Origin: Pseudobacter ginsenosidimutans | GTDB taxonomy: Bacteria > Bacteroidota > Bacteroidia > Chitinophagales > Chitinophagaceae | Direction: 5' to 3' | DNA length: 64,000 bases | NCBI RefSeq assembly: GCF_007970185.1 | Contig: NZ_CP042431.1 | Coordinates: forward strand, 1,612,001-1,676,000 | Part shown: one piece after another, positions 52,840 through 62,900 of the stretch | Position numbering within the stretch: position 1 is the stretch's first letter | How the letters are laid out: each line of letters opens with the position of its first letter | Notes under the pieces: generated by a model | Told to the model about the DNA's origin: nothing | Seen by the model: only the letters and a program-made list of their open reading frames with translations | The model's database searches: none | Made by a program: the position numbers and the translations under genes

Positions 52840-54003
52840 ATGATCACTGTGAACAACCCTCTCGCCATTGATTCCAAACTGCCGGATATAGGCACTACCA
52901 TCTTCACTGTTATGAGCGGCCTTGCGTCAAAGCATAATGCCGTGAATCTCGGACAGGGATTCCCGGACTTCCCCATGAGTGAAGAATTGACCGGGCTGGT
53001 GAATACCGCCATGAAAGACGGCTTCAACCAATACGCACCCGCTCCCGGCTGGATGCCGCTTCGCGAAGCCATCGCAGAAAAGATCTCCTTTCTTTACAAC
53101 ACCACCGTCGATCCCGATACCGAAATCACCATTACTCCCGGTGGCACTTATGCGATTTACACAGCGCTCACTACCGTATTGCAACCCGGCGACGAAGTGA
53201 TCATCTTTGAACCGGCCTATGATAGCTATATTCCGAATGTAACTATCAACGGCGCGATCCCCGTTCTAATAGATCTTCAATTTCCGGACTATCGCATCAA
53301 CTGGGAAGAAGTTAAAAAGAAGATCACACCGCGCACGCGTATGATCATGCTGAATACGCCGCATAATCCCACCGGATCTGTGTTGAGAGAAGATGATATC
53401 GAAGCACTGCGCGAAATAGTTCAGGACACCAATATCCTCATCCTTTCGGATGAAGTATACGAACATCTTATTTTCGATAATATCCCGCACCAGAGCATGC
53501 TCCGTTATCCGGACCTGCTGGAGCGCAGCTTTGTTTGCTTTTCTTTCGGGAAAGTTTATCACTGCACCGGCTGGAAGATGGGTTACTGTGTTGCGCCGTC
53601 TGCTCTGACCAAAGAATTCAGGAAAGTTCACCAGTTCAATTGTTTTTCCGCTCATACACCCTCACAGGTAGCATTAGCCGCTTTCCTGCAGAACCGGGAA
53701 TCTTATTTATCGCTTGCCCCGGAAATGCAGCAGAAGCGCGATTATTTCCAGGACCTGATGTCGAAAACGAGATTTACGCCGTTGCCCAGTTATGGAAGCT
53801 ACTTCCAGTGTTATCAGTACAACCGTATCAGTGATGAGGGCGATAAGGATTTTGCAATCCGTATCACCAAAGAATTCGGCATTGCTACCATCCCTGTTTC
53901 GGCCTTCTACCGGTCAGGCAAAGACGATAAAGTGATCCGTTTCTGCTTCGCGAAGAAAGAGTCCACGCTGGCGCAGGCCGCGGAAAGGCTGAGCAAGATC
54001 TAG
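52840..54003 (+). CDS. Pyridoxal-phosphate aminotransferase (methionine/kynurenine-like)
   Basis: A 387-residue class I/II aminotransferase. It has LGQGFPDFPM, QYAPAPGWMPLREAIAEKI, TPGGTYAIYTALTTV, NTPHNPTGSVL and LSDEVYEHLIFD. The PLP-binding Lys is in SFGKVYHCTGWKMGY, where the Lys is expected in SFGK. The family includes methionine aminotransferase YbdL and kynurenine aminotransferase, so it most likely transaminates methionine, glutamine or aromatic amino acids. Its stop overlaps the stop of the convergent secreted protein gene by four bases (54000-54003). Confidence 0.9.
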   Translation: MITVNNPLAIDSKLPDIGTTIFTVMSGLASKHNAVNLGQGFPDFPMSEELTGLVNTAMKDGFNQYAPAPGWMPLREAIAEKISFLYNTTVDPDTEITITPGGTYAIYTALTTVLQPGDEVIIFEPAYDSYIPNVTINGAIPVLIDLQFPDYRINWEEVKKKITPRTRMIMLNTPHNPTGSVLREDDIEALREIVQDTNILILSDEVYEHLIFDNIPHQSMLRYPDLLERSFVCFSFGKVYHCTGWKMGYCVAPSALTKEFRKVHQFNCFSAHTPSQVALAAFLQNRESYLSLAPEMQQKRDYFQDLMSKTRFTPLPSYGSYFQCYQYNRISDEGDKDFAIRITKEFGIATIPVSAFYRSGKDDKVIRFCFAKKESTLAQAAERLSKI

Positions 54004-54539
54004 TCAAGGTATTTTGCCGGGATCGGTAGTTGCGGGGTTTCGTTCTGCCAGAAGATAGTCACCACCCACCAGCGTGATCCATCATTCCATAATTGAATAC
54101 TGTTGATGCCGCGCATGAAGGGCTTTTCGTCTGCCTTTGTTTTGCGGGATTCATAAGTACTGAACACGTGCACCACTGCTCCGAACTCTTCAACCGTACG
54201 ATGGATCTCGGTTTCAAAGAAGCCCATCTTTTCCAGCACCGGACCGCTGGCGCTGATATAATCTTCCAGGCTCATCACTTTGCGGCCGGAACTGCCATCG
54301 GCCCTTTTGCCCGTGGGGATCAGCCGGGCTTCGGGAATGAAGAGCGTCCGCATCCTGTTCCAGTTCCTTTTCTGACCTGCCGGCCCGGAAATGACATCGT
54401 AAAGGGCAGTGAGGATCCCATTCATGGAACCTACATCTTTTGGGTCTGGCGCAATACTGTCTCTTACCGCATCGTTTTTTGCGTTGGCATGCAGTGCTCC
54501 GCCCAAAATCAGGACTATGGCAAAAAGGATTCTTTTCAT
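54000..54539 (-). CDS. Secreted NTF2-like (SnoaL-type) protein
   Basis: A 179-residue protein with a cleavable signal peptide (MKRILFAIVLILGGALHANA). The mature part looks like a single NTF2-like domain, cone-shaped alpha+beta: YDVISGPAGQKRNWNRMRTLF, MSLEDYISASGPVLEKMGFF, EIHRTVEEFGAVVHVFSTYES and SIQLWNDGSRWWVVTIFW. The buried cavity of this fold can bind ligands or host catalysis, but no catalytic residues can be assigned. It is exported, and the final destination, periplasm or outside, is unknown. Confidence 0.78.
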   Translation of the reverse strand: MKRILFAIVLILGGALHANAKNDAVRDSIAPDPKDVGSMNGILTALYDVISGPAGQKRNWNRMRTLFIPEARLIPTGKRADGSSGRKVMSLEDYISASGPVLEKMGFFETEIHRTVEEFGAVVHVFSTYESRKTKADEKPFMRGINSIQLWNDGSRWWVVTIFWQNETPQLPIPAKYLD

Positions 54540-54696
54540 AATATCGGTTTAGTTACGGAATCTATTAATTTGCCGGGTCATTTGAGCCTGAATTCATCTG
54601 GAAGGTGTTAAAGCCTTGTTGGGCTGCCGGATTTAAGAATCCAATAACAAGCCCGGAAGCATTTTGCCAGTCTCAATACTATAATACAACCCTGTT

Positions 54697-55839
54697 ATGA
54701 ACCGGATCTTTACCCTCATTTTCATTATTACTGTGCTGGCCGGCTGCGGCAGCACCAGGTTTCGTGCGCCGGTATCGGAAGACAAACCTCTGTTTGCCGC
54801 TATCAATGAACTGATCAAAAGGCCAGACAATGCCAAAGCGCAGAATGACCTCACCTATTTTTTCAACCAGGCGGTGACCCGCCACGAAGAAGCGGCTTCG
54901 GTGTATCGCAATAGCGCTGATCCCGCCCGCTGGGATAAATTATTGAAAGAGCTGAATGCGCTTCAGACCATTTACACCGCTACTCAGGCTATACCCAATG
55001 CTACCAGGTTCGTACAACCGAAGAACTACCTGGGCGAACTGGAGGCCACCCGTGAAAATGCTGCAGACTTCTACTGGCAGCAGGCAATGGACAATTTTGA
55101 AAAAGACGACAGGCAAAGCAGCTTGCTGGCATTCGATCTTTTCCGTAAGGCCAGTAGCTATGTGAACGGATATAAAGATGCGAACCGGCTCAGCCAGGAA
55201 GCCTGGGAGAACAGTATTGTGAATGTAGTGGTGTTGCCGGTGCAGGAGAATTATCCAACTTTCTTCCGCGAATGGGATCCCGGCGAGCGCTACAGGGCTG
55301 AATACTTCCAGGAGCAGCTGGTGAGGGAACTTGGCGGTAAGTCAGCCACCCATTACCCTGCCCGCTTCTTCACAGATATTGAAATGAGCAATGATTATGA
55401 CAGGCCTGATTGGGAGCTGAGTGTGAAATGGGATTATGTTAACACCAGCACTACTACGCCATCCAGGGAAAAAAGGGAAGTGTCTAAGAATATCCTCGCA
55501 GGCAGGGACTCAACTGGTAAGCAGGTGTATATCCTGGTGAAAGCTACTATCACTACCACCACACGGTCTGTCAGTGCCAGAGGAAGGCTCGCGTATACCC
55601 TTACCGGCACTTATGACAGGAAATTGATAGATATCGGAAGCTCCAGCGATGAAGTAAGCTGGACGGAAACCTCCATCAGCTATACCGGCGATAAAAGAGC
55701 GCTGAGCGATGAAGAACTGAAGCTGATCAAGGCCCGCAGTTTTGATCGCGGCCCGTCCAAAACAGAAGTGATGGATGCGTTAGCCAGAAAAATGTTCCCT
55801 GAACTAAGACGAAAAATGGAAAGAACGTTATCAACATAA
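54697..55839 (+). CDS. Hypothetical lipoprotein
   Basis: A 380-residue envelope lipoprotein with signal FTLIFIITVLAGC, ending at Cys17. Residues 30-170 are helical and TPR-like (NDLTYFFNQAVTRHEEAASVY, DFYWQQAMDNFEKDDRQSSL). The rest is beta-rich with WELSVKWDYVNTSTTT and AYTLTGTYDRKLIDIGSSSD. I recognise a Bacteroidota lipoprotein pattern but not a named family. It is a single gene, ending inside a long bidirectional hairpin that it shares with feoB. Confidence 0.75.
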   Translation: MNRIFTLIFIITVLAGCGSTRFRAPVSEDKPLFAAINELIKRPDNAKAQNDLTYFFNQAVTRHEEAASVYRNSADPARWDKLLKELNALQTIYTATQAIPNATRFVQPKNYLGELEATRENAADFYWQQAMDNFEKDDRQSSLLAFDLFRKASSYVNGYKDANRLSQEAWENSIVNVVVLPVQENYPTFFREWDPGERYRAEYFQEQLVRELGGKSATHYPARFFTDIEMSNDYDRPDWELSVKWDYVNTSTTTPSREKREVSKNILAGRDSTGKQVYILVKATITTTTRSVSARGRLAYTLTGTYDRKLIDIGSSSDEVSWTETSISYTGDKRALSDEELKLIKARSFDRGPSKTEVMDALARKMFPELRRKMERTLST

Positions 55840-55883
55840 AATAAGAAAGGCGTATCACCGGATACGCCTTTCTTATTTTATGT
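55834..55883. terminator. Bidirectional terminator, 23-bp perfect stem, between lipoprotein gene and feoB
   Basis: Arms at 55834-55856 and 55861-55883 pair perfectly with an ACCG loop. The stop codon TAA of the lipoprotein gene (55837-55839) is part of the left arm. The A/T-rich ends supply T tracts on both strands, so both convergent transcripts can terminate here. Confidence 0.9.
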
Positions 55884-55897
55884 GAATTCTGTTATTA

Positions 55898-58030
55898 CTA
55901 TTTGAAGAGCTGGAACACCAGCAAGCTCATGAAATAAGCCAGGGCCGTCATGTATGCCAGCTGGATCAGCGGCCATTTCCAGCTTTTGGTTTCACGCTTT
56001 ACGATAGCGAGTGTACTCATGCACTGCATCGCAAAAACATAGAATACCATCAGGGAAAGACCTGTTGCCAACGTATAAACTTTTGTGCCGTCAGTCCTTT
56101 TGGCTGCATTGAGTTTTTCTGCGAGCGTGGCCTGGTCTGCATCATCGCCTCCTTCCACACTGTACAGGGTGGCCATCGTTCCAACAAATGCTTCACGCGC
56201 TGCAAAAGAAGTGATGAGTGCGATACCGATCTTCCAATCAAATCCCAGTGGTCTGATAGCCGGCTCGATGGCATGGCCCAGGATACCTGCATATGAATTG
56301 GCCAGCAGCGCAGAACTTTTCTGCTGTTCCAGTTCTGCAACTTTCAAAGAATCGGATTGGCTCTGTTCCATCAGCGTGCTGTACTCCTGCTCAACTGCGG
56401 CCATCTTTTCTCCCGGTCCGTAGGAGCTGAGCGCCCAAAGGATAAGCGAGATCACCAGGATCACCCTACCAGCTTCGAACACGAATATTTTTGCTTTGCT
56501 CACCATCGTTACCAGCGCATTCTTCCAGCGTGGTGCGCGGTAGGTGGGCAATTCAAGGATGAAGAAACTTTTCTCTTTGATATTGATGAACCATTTGGCA
56601 ACCCAGGACACTACCAATGCCATCACCAGCCCAAGGAGATAGAGGGCCATCATCACCAGTCCCTGTAAGCTGAGGAAACCGAAATACAATTTGCCCGGAA
56701 TTACGAGGGCAATAAGTATGGTGTACACCGGCAGGCGTGCACTACAGCTCATCAGTGGTGTAACCAGTATGGTGAGTAATCTTTCTTTTTTGTTCTCGAT
56801 ATTGCGGGCGCTCATGATGGCTGGAACGGCGCAGGCAAAGCCGCTGATCATAGGCATTACGCTCTTTCCGTTGAGGCCAACTTTGCGCATGAGCTTATCT
56901 GTGAGAAAGCTGATACGGGCCATGTAGCCGGTATCTTCCAATAAAGTGATCAGGCCGAAAAGGATCATGATCTGCGGGATAAAGATCACGATCCCGCCGA
57001 TCCCTGCCAGCAGCCCATTGATGATGAGATCGCTCCACCAGGTGGCTGGCATCCATCCGCTCATCCAGCCTGTGAGAGCGGCAAAGCCCTGATCGATCCA
57101 GTCCATGGGATATCCGGCAAGCCAGAACACACTCTGGAAAAGAAGGAACAACACAGCCAGCAGGATCACATAACCCCAGCGACGATGGAGCAGGATATCA
57201 TCCAGCTTTTCCGTGAGCAATGATTTTTCCAGCGGCGAAGGTTCAGTCACCGCCTGCTTCATGATATTGCCGATTCGCTGGTAACGCTGCAAAATTTCTT
57301 CTGCCTGCGTTTTGGTATGATTGAACTGGTTTTTTACTTCGATGGCTTCGATCTTTTCCTGCACCTGATCGTCCAGTAAGAAAGATTCGTGATTGATCAG
57401 GTAATGGATGGCCTTGTAATCGCTCATGCCGGGGATCAGCTCTTTCATGTGGCTCACCGCTTCGAGTGCCAGCCCTTCATTGTTGATGAAATCCCGGACA
57501 GGTGTTTTATACAGGTGCTGAGCCGTTTGTTCGATGGCTTTCTTCAGTTGCGGAATGCCCTTGTTCTTCCGGGGATTGATGGGGATCACAGGAACGCCGA
57601 GCTCGCGCTCCAGTTCCGGCACATCTATTTTAATACCCTTGGTTTTGGCAAGGTCCATCATGGAGAGGCCGATTACAACGGGGATCTTCAAATCGATGAT
57701 CTGCGATGCAAAGAGCAGGTTACGTTTCAGGTTGCTGGCGTCTGCCACCAGCACCACCATATCGGGCGCGGCTACCTGCTTATCTTGTTGCATCAGCACG
57801 CGGTAAGCAACCCATTCATCTTCGCGCCGGGGGTACAGGCTGTACGTTCCGGGCAGATCGATGATGGTGGCTGAATATTCAGGAGAAATGGAAGTGTTTC
57901 CTGTTTTTTTGTCAACAGTAACGCCGGGAAAATTGCCCACTTTCTGGTTCAGGCCTGTCAGAACGTTGAACAGGGAGCTTTTGCCGCTATTGGGGTTACC
58001 TACTAATGCGATATTTATTGTTGCTTTCAA
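55898..58030 (-). CDS. feoB: Ferrous iron transport protein B
   Basis: A 710-residue inner-membrane Fe2+ transporter. The N-terminal GTPase domain has VGNPNSGKSSLFN, the PGVTVDKKTG effector loop and DLPGTYSLYP. A helical region and about eight membrane helices with two Gate-type domains follow (FIPQIMILFGLITLLEDTGYMAR, MPMISGFACAVPAIMSARNIENK, IALITSFAAREAFVGTMA). Length is typical. feoA is not beside it but at 13944-14171. No feoC is seen. It is separated from asnS by 208 bases of divergent promoter sequence. Confidence 0.96.
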   Translation of the reverse strand: MKATINIALVGNPNSGKSSLFNVLTGLNQKVGNFPGVTVDKKTGNTSISPEYSATIIDLPGTYSLYPRREDEWVAYRVLMQQDKQVAAPDMVVLVADASNLKRNLLFASQIIDLKIPVVIGLSMMDLAKTKGIKIDVPELERELGVPVIPINPRKNKGIPQLKKAIEQTAQHLYKTPVRDFINNEGLALEAVSHMKELIPGMSDYKAIHYLINHESFLLDDQVQEKIEAIEVKNQFNHTKTQAEEILQRYQRIGNIMKQAVTEPSPLEKSLLTEKLDDILLHRRWGYVILLAVLFLLFQSVFWLAGYPMDWIDQGFAALTGWMSGWMPATWWSDLIINGLLAGIGGIVIFIPQIMILFGLITLLEDTGYMARISFLTDKLMRKVGLNGKSVMPMISGFACAVPAIMSARNIENKKERLLTILVTPLMSCSARLPVYTILIALVIPGKLYFGFLSLQGLVMMALYLLGLVMALVVSWVAKWFINIKEKSFFILELPTYRAPRWKNALVTMVSKAKIFVFEAGRVILVISLILWALSSYGPGEKMAAVEQEYSTLMEQSQSDSLKVAELEQQKSSALLANSYAGILGHAIEPAIRPLGFDWKIGIALITSFAAREAFVGTMATLYSVEGGDDADQATLAEKLNAAKRTDGTKVYTLATGLSLMVFYVFAMQCMSTLAIVKRETKSWKWPLIQLAYMTALAYFMSLLVFQLFK

Positions 58031-58159
58031 GACCTCTGGGTATGGTGCAAAACTGCAAATTTACCGAAATCATCCGCCCTTAATTTACGATATGAGTAAA
58101 ATCATGAAGCTTTAATGGCCGCAATAACCGGATCAGACAGTAAAACACCATTCTTCCGC

Positions 58160-58217
58160 TTTGGTTTTGCGTCCTGCTGGTTATCTTTGCTACCCGCCTG
58201 CAAGAAGCAGGCTTTTT
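58160..58217 (+). promoter_or_regulatory. asnS promoter with a hairpin at the predicted 5' end of the mRNA
   Basis: TTTG at 58160-58163 and TATCTTTG at 58182-58189, separated by 18 bases, form a complete Bacteroidota promoter. The stem GCCTGC/GCAGGC (58196-58201, 58207-58212) followed by TTTTT begins close to the predicted start near 58195. The asnS mRNA would therefore begin with this hairpin, which could stabilise it or act as an attenuator, before ATG 58239. Confidence 0.6.
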
Positions 58218-58238
58218 ATTGATTAAATCTGCAGAATT

Positions 58239-59675
58239 ATGTTTAACAAAAGAGTCAAGATCAAAGATCTGCTGGCTACCGATGCTACGGGCCAGGAAGT
58301 TACAGTAATGGGTTGGGTGCGTGGATTTCGCAACAATCAATTTATTGCCCTGAATGACGGCTCTACCAATAATAATCTGCAGGTTGTTGTGGAGCTGGGC
58401 ATGCTGGACGAAACCACCCTTAAAAGGATCACCACTTCCGCGTCTATCAAAGTGACCGGCGAAGTTGTGCCTTCACTCGGAAAAGGACAAAAACTCGAAC
58501 TGAAGGCCAAAACCTTCGAGATCCTGGGCGATAGTGACGCAGAAGCCTACCCGATCCAGCCAAAAAAACACAGCCTGGAATTCCTTCGCGAAAAAGCACA
58601 TCTGCGTTTCAGGACCAACACATTCGGCGCGGTCTTCCGTGTTCGTCATACCCTGGCATTTGCCATTCACAAATTCTTTCATGAGAAAGGATTTGTGTAC
58701 ATGCACACGCCTATCATCACTGCCAGTGACGCAGAAGGCGCCGGTGAAATGTTCCGCGTTACCACCCTGCCTTTCGATAACCCTCCCCGCAACGAGGATG
58801 GAACCATCGATTTCAAAGAAGACTTCTTCGGCAAAAGCACCAACCTCACGGTGAGCGGACAGCTCGAAGGAGAGCTTGGCGCTACCGCCTTCGGCGAGAT
58901 CTATACTTTCGGTCCCACCTTCAGGGCTGAAAACTCCAACACTGCCCGTCACCTGGCAGAGTTCTGGATGATCGAACCAGAAATGGCCTTCTGTGACCTG
59001 GAAGACAATATGAACCTGGCTGAAGAGTTCATCCGCTACATCATCAAATATGCGCTTGATCATAACCGTGAGGACATCGAGTTCCTGGCGCAACGCCTGG
59101 CCGATGAAGAGAAATCGCTTCCGCAAGACAAACGCAGTGAAATGGGACTGCTGGAAAAACTCGACTTTGTAGTGAACAACCAATTCGAGCGCATTACCTA
59201 CACGGAAGCCATCGATATCCTCCTGCAATCACCTGCATACAAGAAGAAGAAATTCCAGTATGATGTGAAATGGGGGATCGATATGCAGAGTGAGCATGAA
59301 CGTTACCTGGTAGAGAAACATTTCAAAAAACCAGTGATCGTAACCAACTATCCGAAAGACATCAAAGCGTTCTACATGCGCGTGAACGATGATGGCAAAA
59401 CCGTAGCGGCGATGGACATCCTCGCTCCCGGCATCGGTGAGATCGTTGGTGGCTCGCAGCGTGAAGAGCGACTGGATGTGCTCACATCGAGAATGGCAGA
59501 CATGCACGTACCTGTTGAAGAACTGAGCTGGTACCTGGACACACGCCGCTTCGGCACTGTGCCGCACGCCGGCTTCGGTCTTGGTTTCGAGCGACTGGTT
59601 CTCTTTGTTACCGGCATGACCAATATCCGCGACGTGATTGCATTCCCCCGCACGCCGAAGAACGCTGAATTTTAA
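58239..59675 (+). CDS. asnS: Asparaginyl-tRNA synthetase
   Basis: A 478-residue class IIb aminoacyl-tRNA synthetase that charges tRNA-Asn. The N-terminal OB-fold anticodon-binding domain ([23 protein letters not shown]) spans about 1-110. The catalytic domain has motif 1 near [18 protein letters not shown], motif 2 [20 protein letters not shown] and motif 3 [16 protein letters not shown]. Length and motifs are standard. It is a single-gene unit with its own promoter and a terminator-bearing repeat after the stop. Confidence 0.96.
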   Translation: MFNKRVKIKDLLATDATGQEVTVMGWVRGFRNNQFIALNDGSTNNNLQVVVELGMLDETTLKRITTSASIKVTGEVVPSLGKGQKLELKAKTFEILGDSDAEAYPIQPKKHSLEFLREKAHLRFRTNTFGAVFRVRHTLAFAIHKFFHEKGFVYMHTPIITASDAEGAGEMFRVTTLPFDNPPRNEDGTIDFKEDFFGKSTNLTVSGQLEGELGATAFGEIYTFGPTFRAENSNTARHLAEFWMIEPEMAFCDLEDNMNLAEEFIRYIIKYALDHNREDIEFLAQRLADEEKSLPQDKRSEMGLLEKLDFVVNNQFERITYTEAIDILLQSPAYKKKKFQYDVKWGIDMQSEHERYLVEKHFKKPVIVTNYPKDIKAFYMRVNDDGKTVAAMDILAPGIGEIVGGSQREERLDVLTSRMADMHVPVEELSWYLDTRRFGTVPHAGFGLGFERLVLFVTGMTNIRDVIAFPRTPKNAEF

Positions 59676-59732
59676 TTGTAAAAAGATAATAGTCTGTGAA
59701 CCAGCCAGAAGGTTAGTTCCTCATAACAGAAT

Positions 59733-59791
59733 GGGGCTGACCAAAAAGGTTAGCCCCATTTCTTTTGAAGCTAACCTTTTTGGTCAGCCCC
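59733..59791 (+). terminator. asnS terminator inside a 22-bp inverted repeat
   Basis: GGGGCTGACC-AAAAA-GGTTAGCCCC (59733-59757, one G-T wobble) followed by ATTTCTTTT is a good rho-independent terminator. The same 22 bases (59733-59754) recur as an exact inverted copy at 59770-59791 across a 15-base loop, so the two arms can form either local hairpins or one long hairpin. Confidence 0.75.
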
Positions 59792-59972
59792 TAAGTGAGC
59801 TCTGCACTTTCCAGAGTCTAAGAAAATGTGTAGTTTCACGGAAGGATAACAGATAATTTCATTTTTCAGCCCACCTTTATTACAGAGCAAATCAATTCCC
59901 GATCGGGAATTCTCTGCAGCATCTGTTTGATTGTTTGAACAACTTCCTACTTACAACGTAAAACAAGCTATT

Positions 59973-62900
59973 ATGCGCTTTAAAATCTTACTCCTTATCA
60001 TTTCTTGCGTAGGCACGCTAAACGCACAATTGCCTTATGGCATCAAATGGCAAAAAAATTATGGGGGAAGTAATGTAGACAAAGCATGGGATCTCCTTCC
60101 GCTCAGTGATTCAGGGCACCTCTTAATCGGTCACTCATTCTCAAATGATGGGGACGTCAGCGGGCATCATGGATCTACCAATACTGCCGATGGCTGGATA
60201 TTCAGACTGGATGCCAATCACAACATTATTTGGCAAAAGAGTGCAGGTGGTTCGGGCAATGATTATCTCACCAACGTTATCAAAGCGAGGGACGGAAACT
60301 ATGTTGCAATCGGGAACTCTACTAGTGGAGATGATGATCTGCCAGGAAATTTTGGGGGAGCAGATATCTGGGCAATCAAGTTTGATCTAAATGGAAGTAT
60401 CATTTGGAGCAAACATTATGGAGGGAGTGGGCAGGATTCGGCTAATACTATTATCCAGCTACCATCCGGCGAATTCATGATTGCAGGAAGCAGTAAGTCT
60501 TTAGACGGACAGGTTAACGCAACAAATACATCAGCATTTTCAATCTGGAATTTCAGGATCACAGAAAATGGGGATTTTATCTCTGGCCTTGTAATGGGCA
60601 ATATTGAAGGAGAATATCCCAATCATGGAGAAGATCTGAAAATATTACCTGATGGAAATATTATCATGTCTGTATTACCAGCCACTACGTCGGTAGAAGG
60701 TGCAGAGTTCCCAACTGGTATGCTGCCTACAGTCTGGCTTGTTAAACTGACGCCGCAAGGAGCTGTTATCTGGAAAAAGGAAGCTGATCCTGGAAACCTT
60801 TCCCGCTATGAGCCGCTTTTCTGTGCATCCATTCAAACAACTACTTTCGGAATTACTTTAGTAGAATCCGGAGATATGGGACCAATGGGCCACGATAATC
60901 GGGCATTTCTGATGAGCCTTCTGAATTTTGATGGCTCTAACACTGGACTTAAGAAGTTCTTCTTTTATGGCTTTGATGATGCTGGTTTAGCAGGAAATCA
61001 AAGTGTAATTGTTTCCAATCGGGGAACTGTCGGTTTATCGGATAGTTCCATACTGGCTGCGGGTTATTATAAAAAAAGGTTTGATGCCTCTTCTGATTTT
61101 TACCGTGAAGATGCATTCCTGGCAAGAAAAAATTTTTCTAAGACCACTCCTGAACCATTACCCGTTTTTTTTGGAGGCAGTAACGAGGATGCATTTGCCG
61201 CAGTCAAACGGGATGTAGGTTCACATTTTGTAGCAGCAGGTTATTCTGCTTCGTCAGACGGCGATCTTACCGGCAATCATGGAGCATTTGATGCCTGGAT
61301 TGTTGGATTGACAGACTCAGTTAACATTCAAAAAAACTATATCAAAGGCAGGGTTTTCCTGGACCATAATAATAATCAGGCATATGATGCCGGCGACCAA
61401 CTTTTCAGTCAACTGAAAGTAAAATCATCAAAAACGGGACTTCAAATAATTTCAATTCCATATGATGGGTATTTCACAAACGAAGTAGATACAGGTAATT
61501 TTGTAAGCTCGGTTATGGCAACTCCTTTCTATTCCGTTCACCCAGTTTCTCACAACTCTGCTTTCGGCAATTATGGGAATGAGGACAATGTAGATTTTGC
61601 CGTCACGTTGATCACAGGATTACGGGATTATAAAGTTTCACTGATTTCACTTAACCTGGATCTGATTCCAGCGTATGAAGTCCTATACCACGCAATTGTC
61701 AGCAATAAGGGAACGGATACTATGAAAAATCAAATGGCGGTAATGGTAAAAGACAGCCGGTTTGAACTCGTCATGGCCAATCCTGAGCCTGCTTATCAAT
61801 CTGGTGATACATTGAAGTGGCTGATCAACTCACTGGTTCCAGATTCTACTTTTAAAGCTGAATTAATTTTCTATACGGCACAACCTCCGATACTTAACCT
61901 GGGCGATACAGTCATCAATTCATTCGAAGTAGACAGCATGCAGGATCTGACACCATTCGACAATATGGTAAGGCTGAGTGAGAAAGTGGCCCCTTACCTG
62001 GAGGATAATGGAATTATCGCTGATTTCGGAGAGTCAATGCCATTGTCGGAATACGAAAGGGGGGACTACCTGAGCTATACTATTCACTTCCAGAACACAG
62101 GGTCAGATACCAGTTTCAATGTTTTGATCCTGGATACCCTGAATAATAAGTTTGATCCACAAAGTTTGGAAATGATTTCGGCCAGTCACCCCTATCAATT
62201 GAGCTTGGTGAATAACAACGTGTATCAATGGAAATTCTCAGGAATCGGTCTCGTAGACAGCGGCAGAAATGCGCAGTTTAGCCGTGGATCTGTTTCTTTC
62301 AGGGTTAAACCTTCTCCCGGATTAAATATTGGTAGCGAGTTAACCAACTCTGCCTCCATTTATTTTGATGATAAGCTTCCTGTGAGAACCACTCATAAGA
62401 TTACTATATCAGCATCCAAACCACCAATTCCGCAAATTAGCGGTATTCATTCCAGTTATTGTAAGAATGATGGGATAAAGACTGCTTCCATTGAAAACCT
62501 TTCCACAGCAGGTGGCGGCACTACTGCAGAAGTGCTGATCAATGGGGCTGCCACATCATTAGCGGGAAACCAGTTTTCATTTAACCCTTCCACACTAAAC
62601 AATGGAGCCAACACAATCAAAGTATCCTTCTCCAACTCAGCCGGTATCTCTTCGAAAGAGATAAACCTTGATATCTTTGTTCCTGTAACGCCAGCTCTTG
62701 ATGTGAGTGCCTCTGCTATCACAGTTACAGAACAATCTCCTGCGGTGACTATTTCTGTAGCAAACCCGGTTCATGCCGGAAGTGATCCATTATACACATT
62801 TGCCAAAGACAAATCTTTTACTAATATCATTCAGGCTTATTCAGTATCCACTAGCATCACAATGCAGCCGTCCGCCCTTACAGTTGGGGAGAATAAGATC

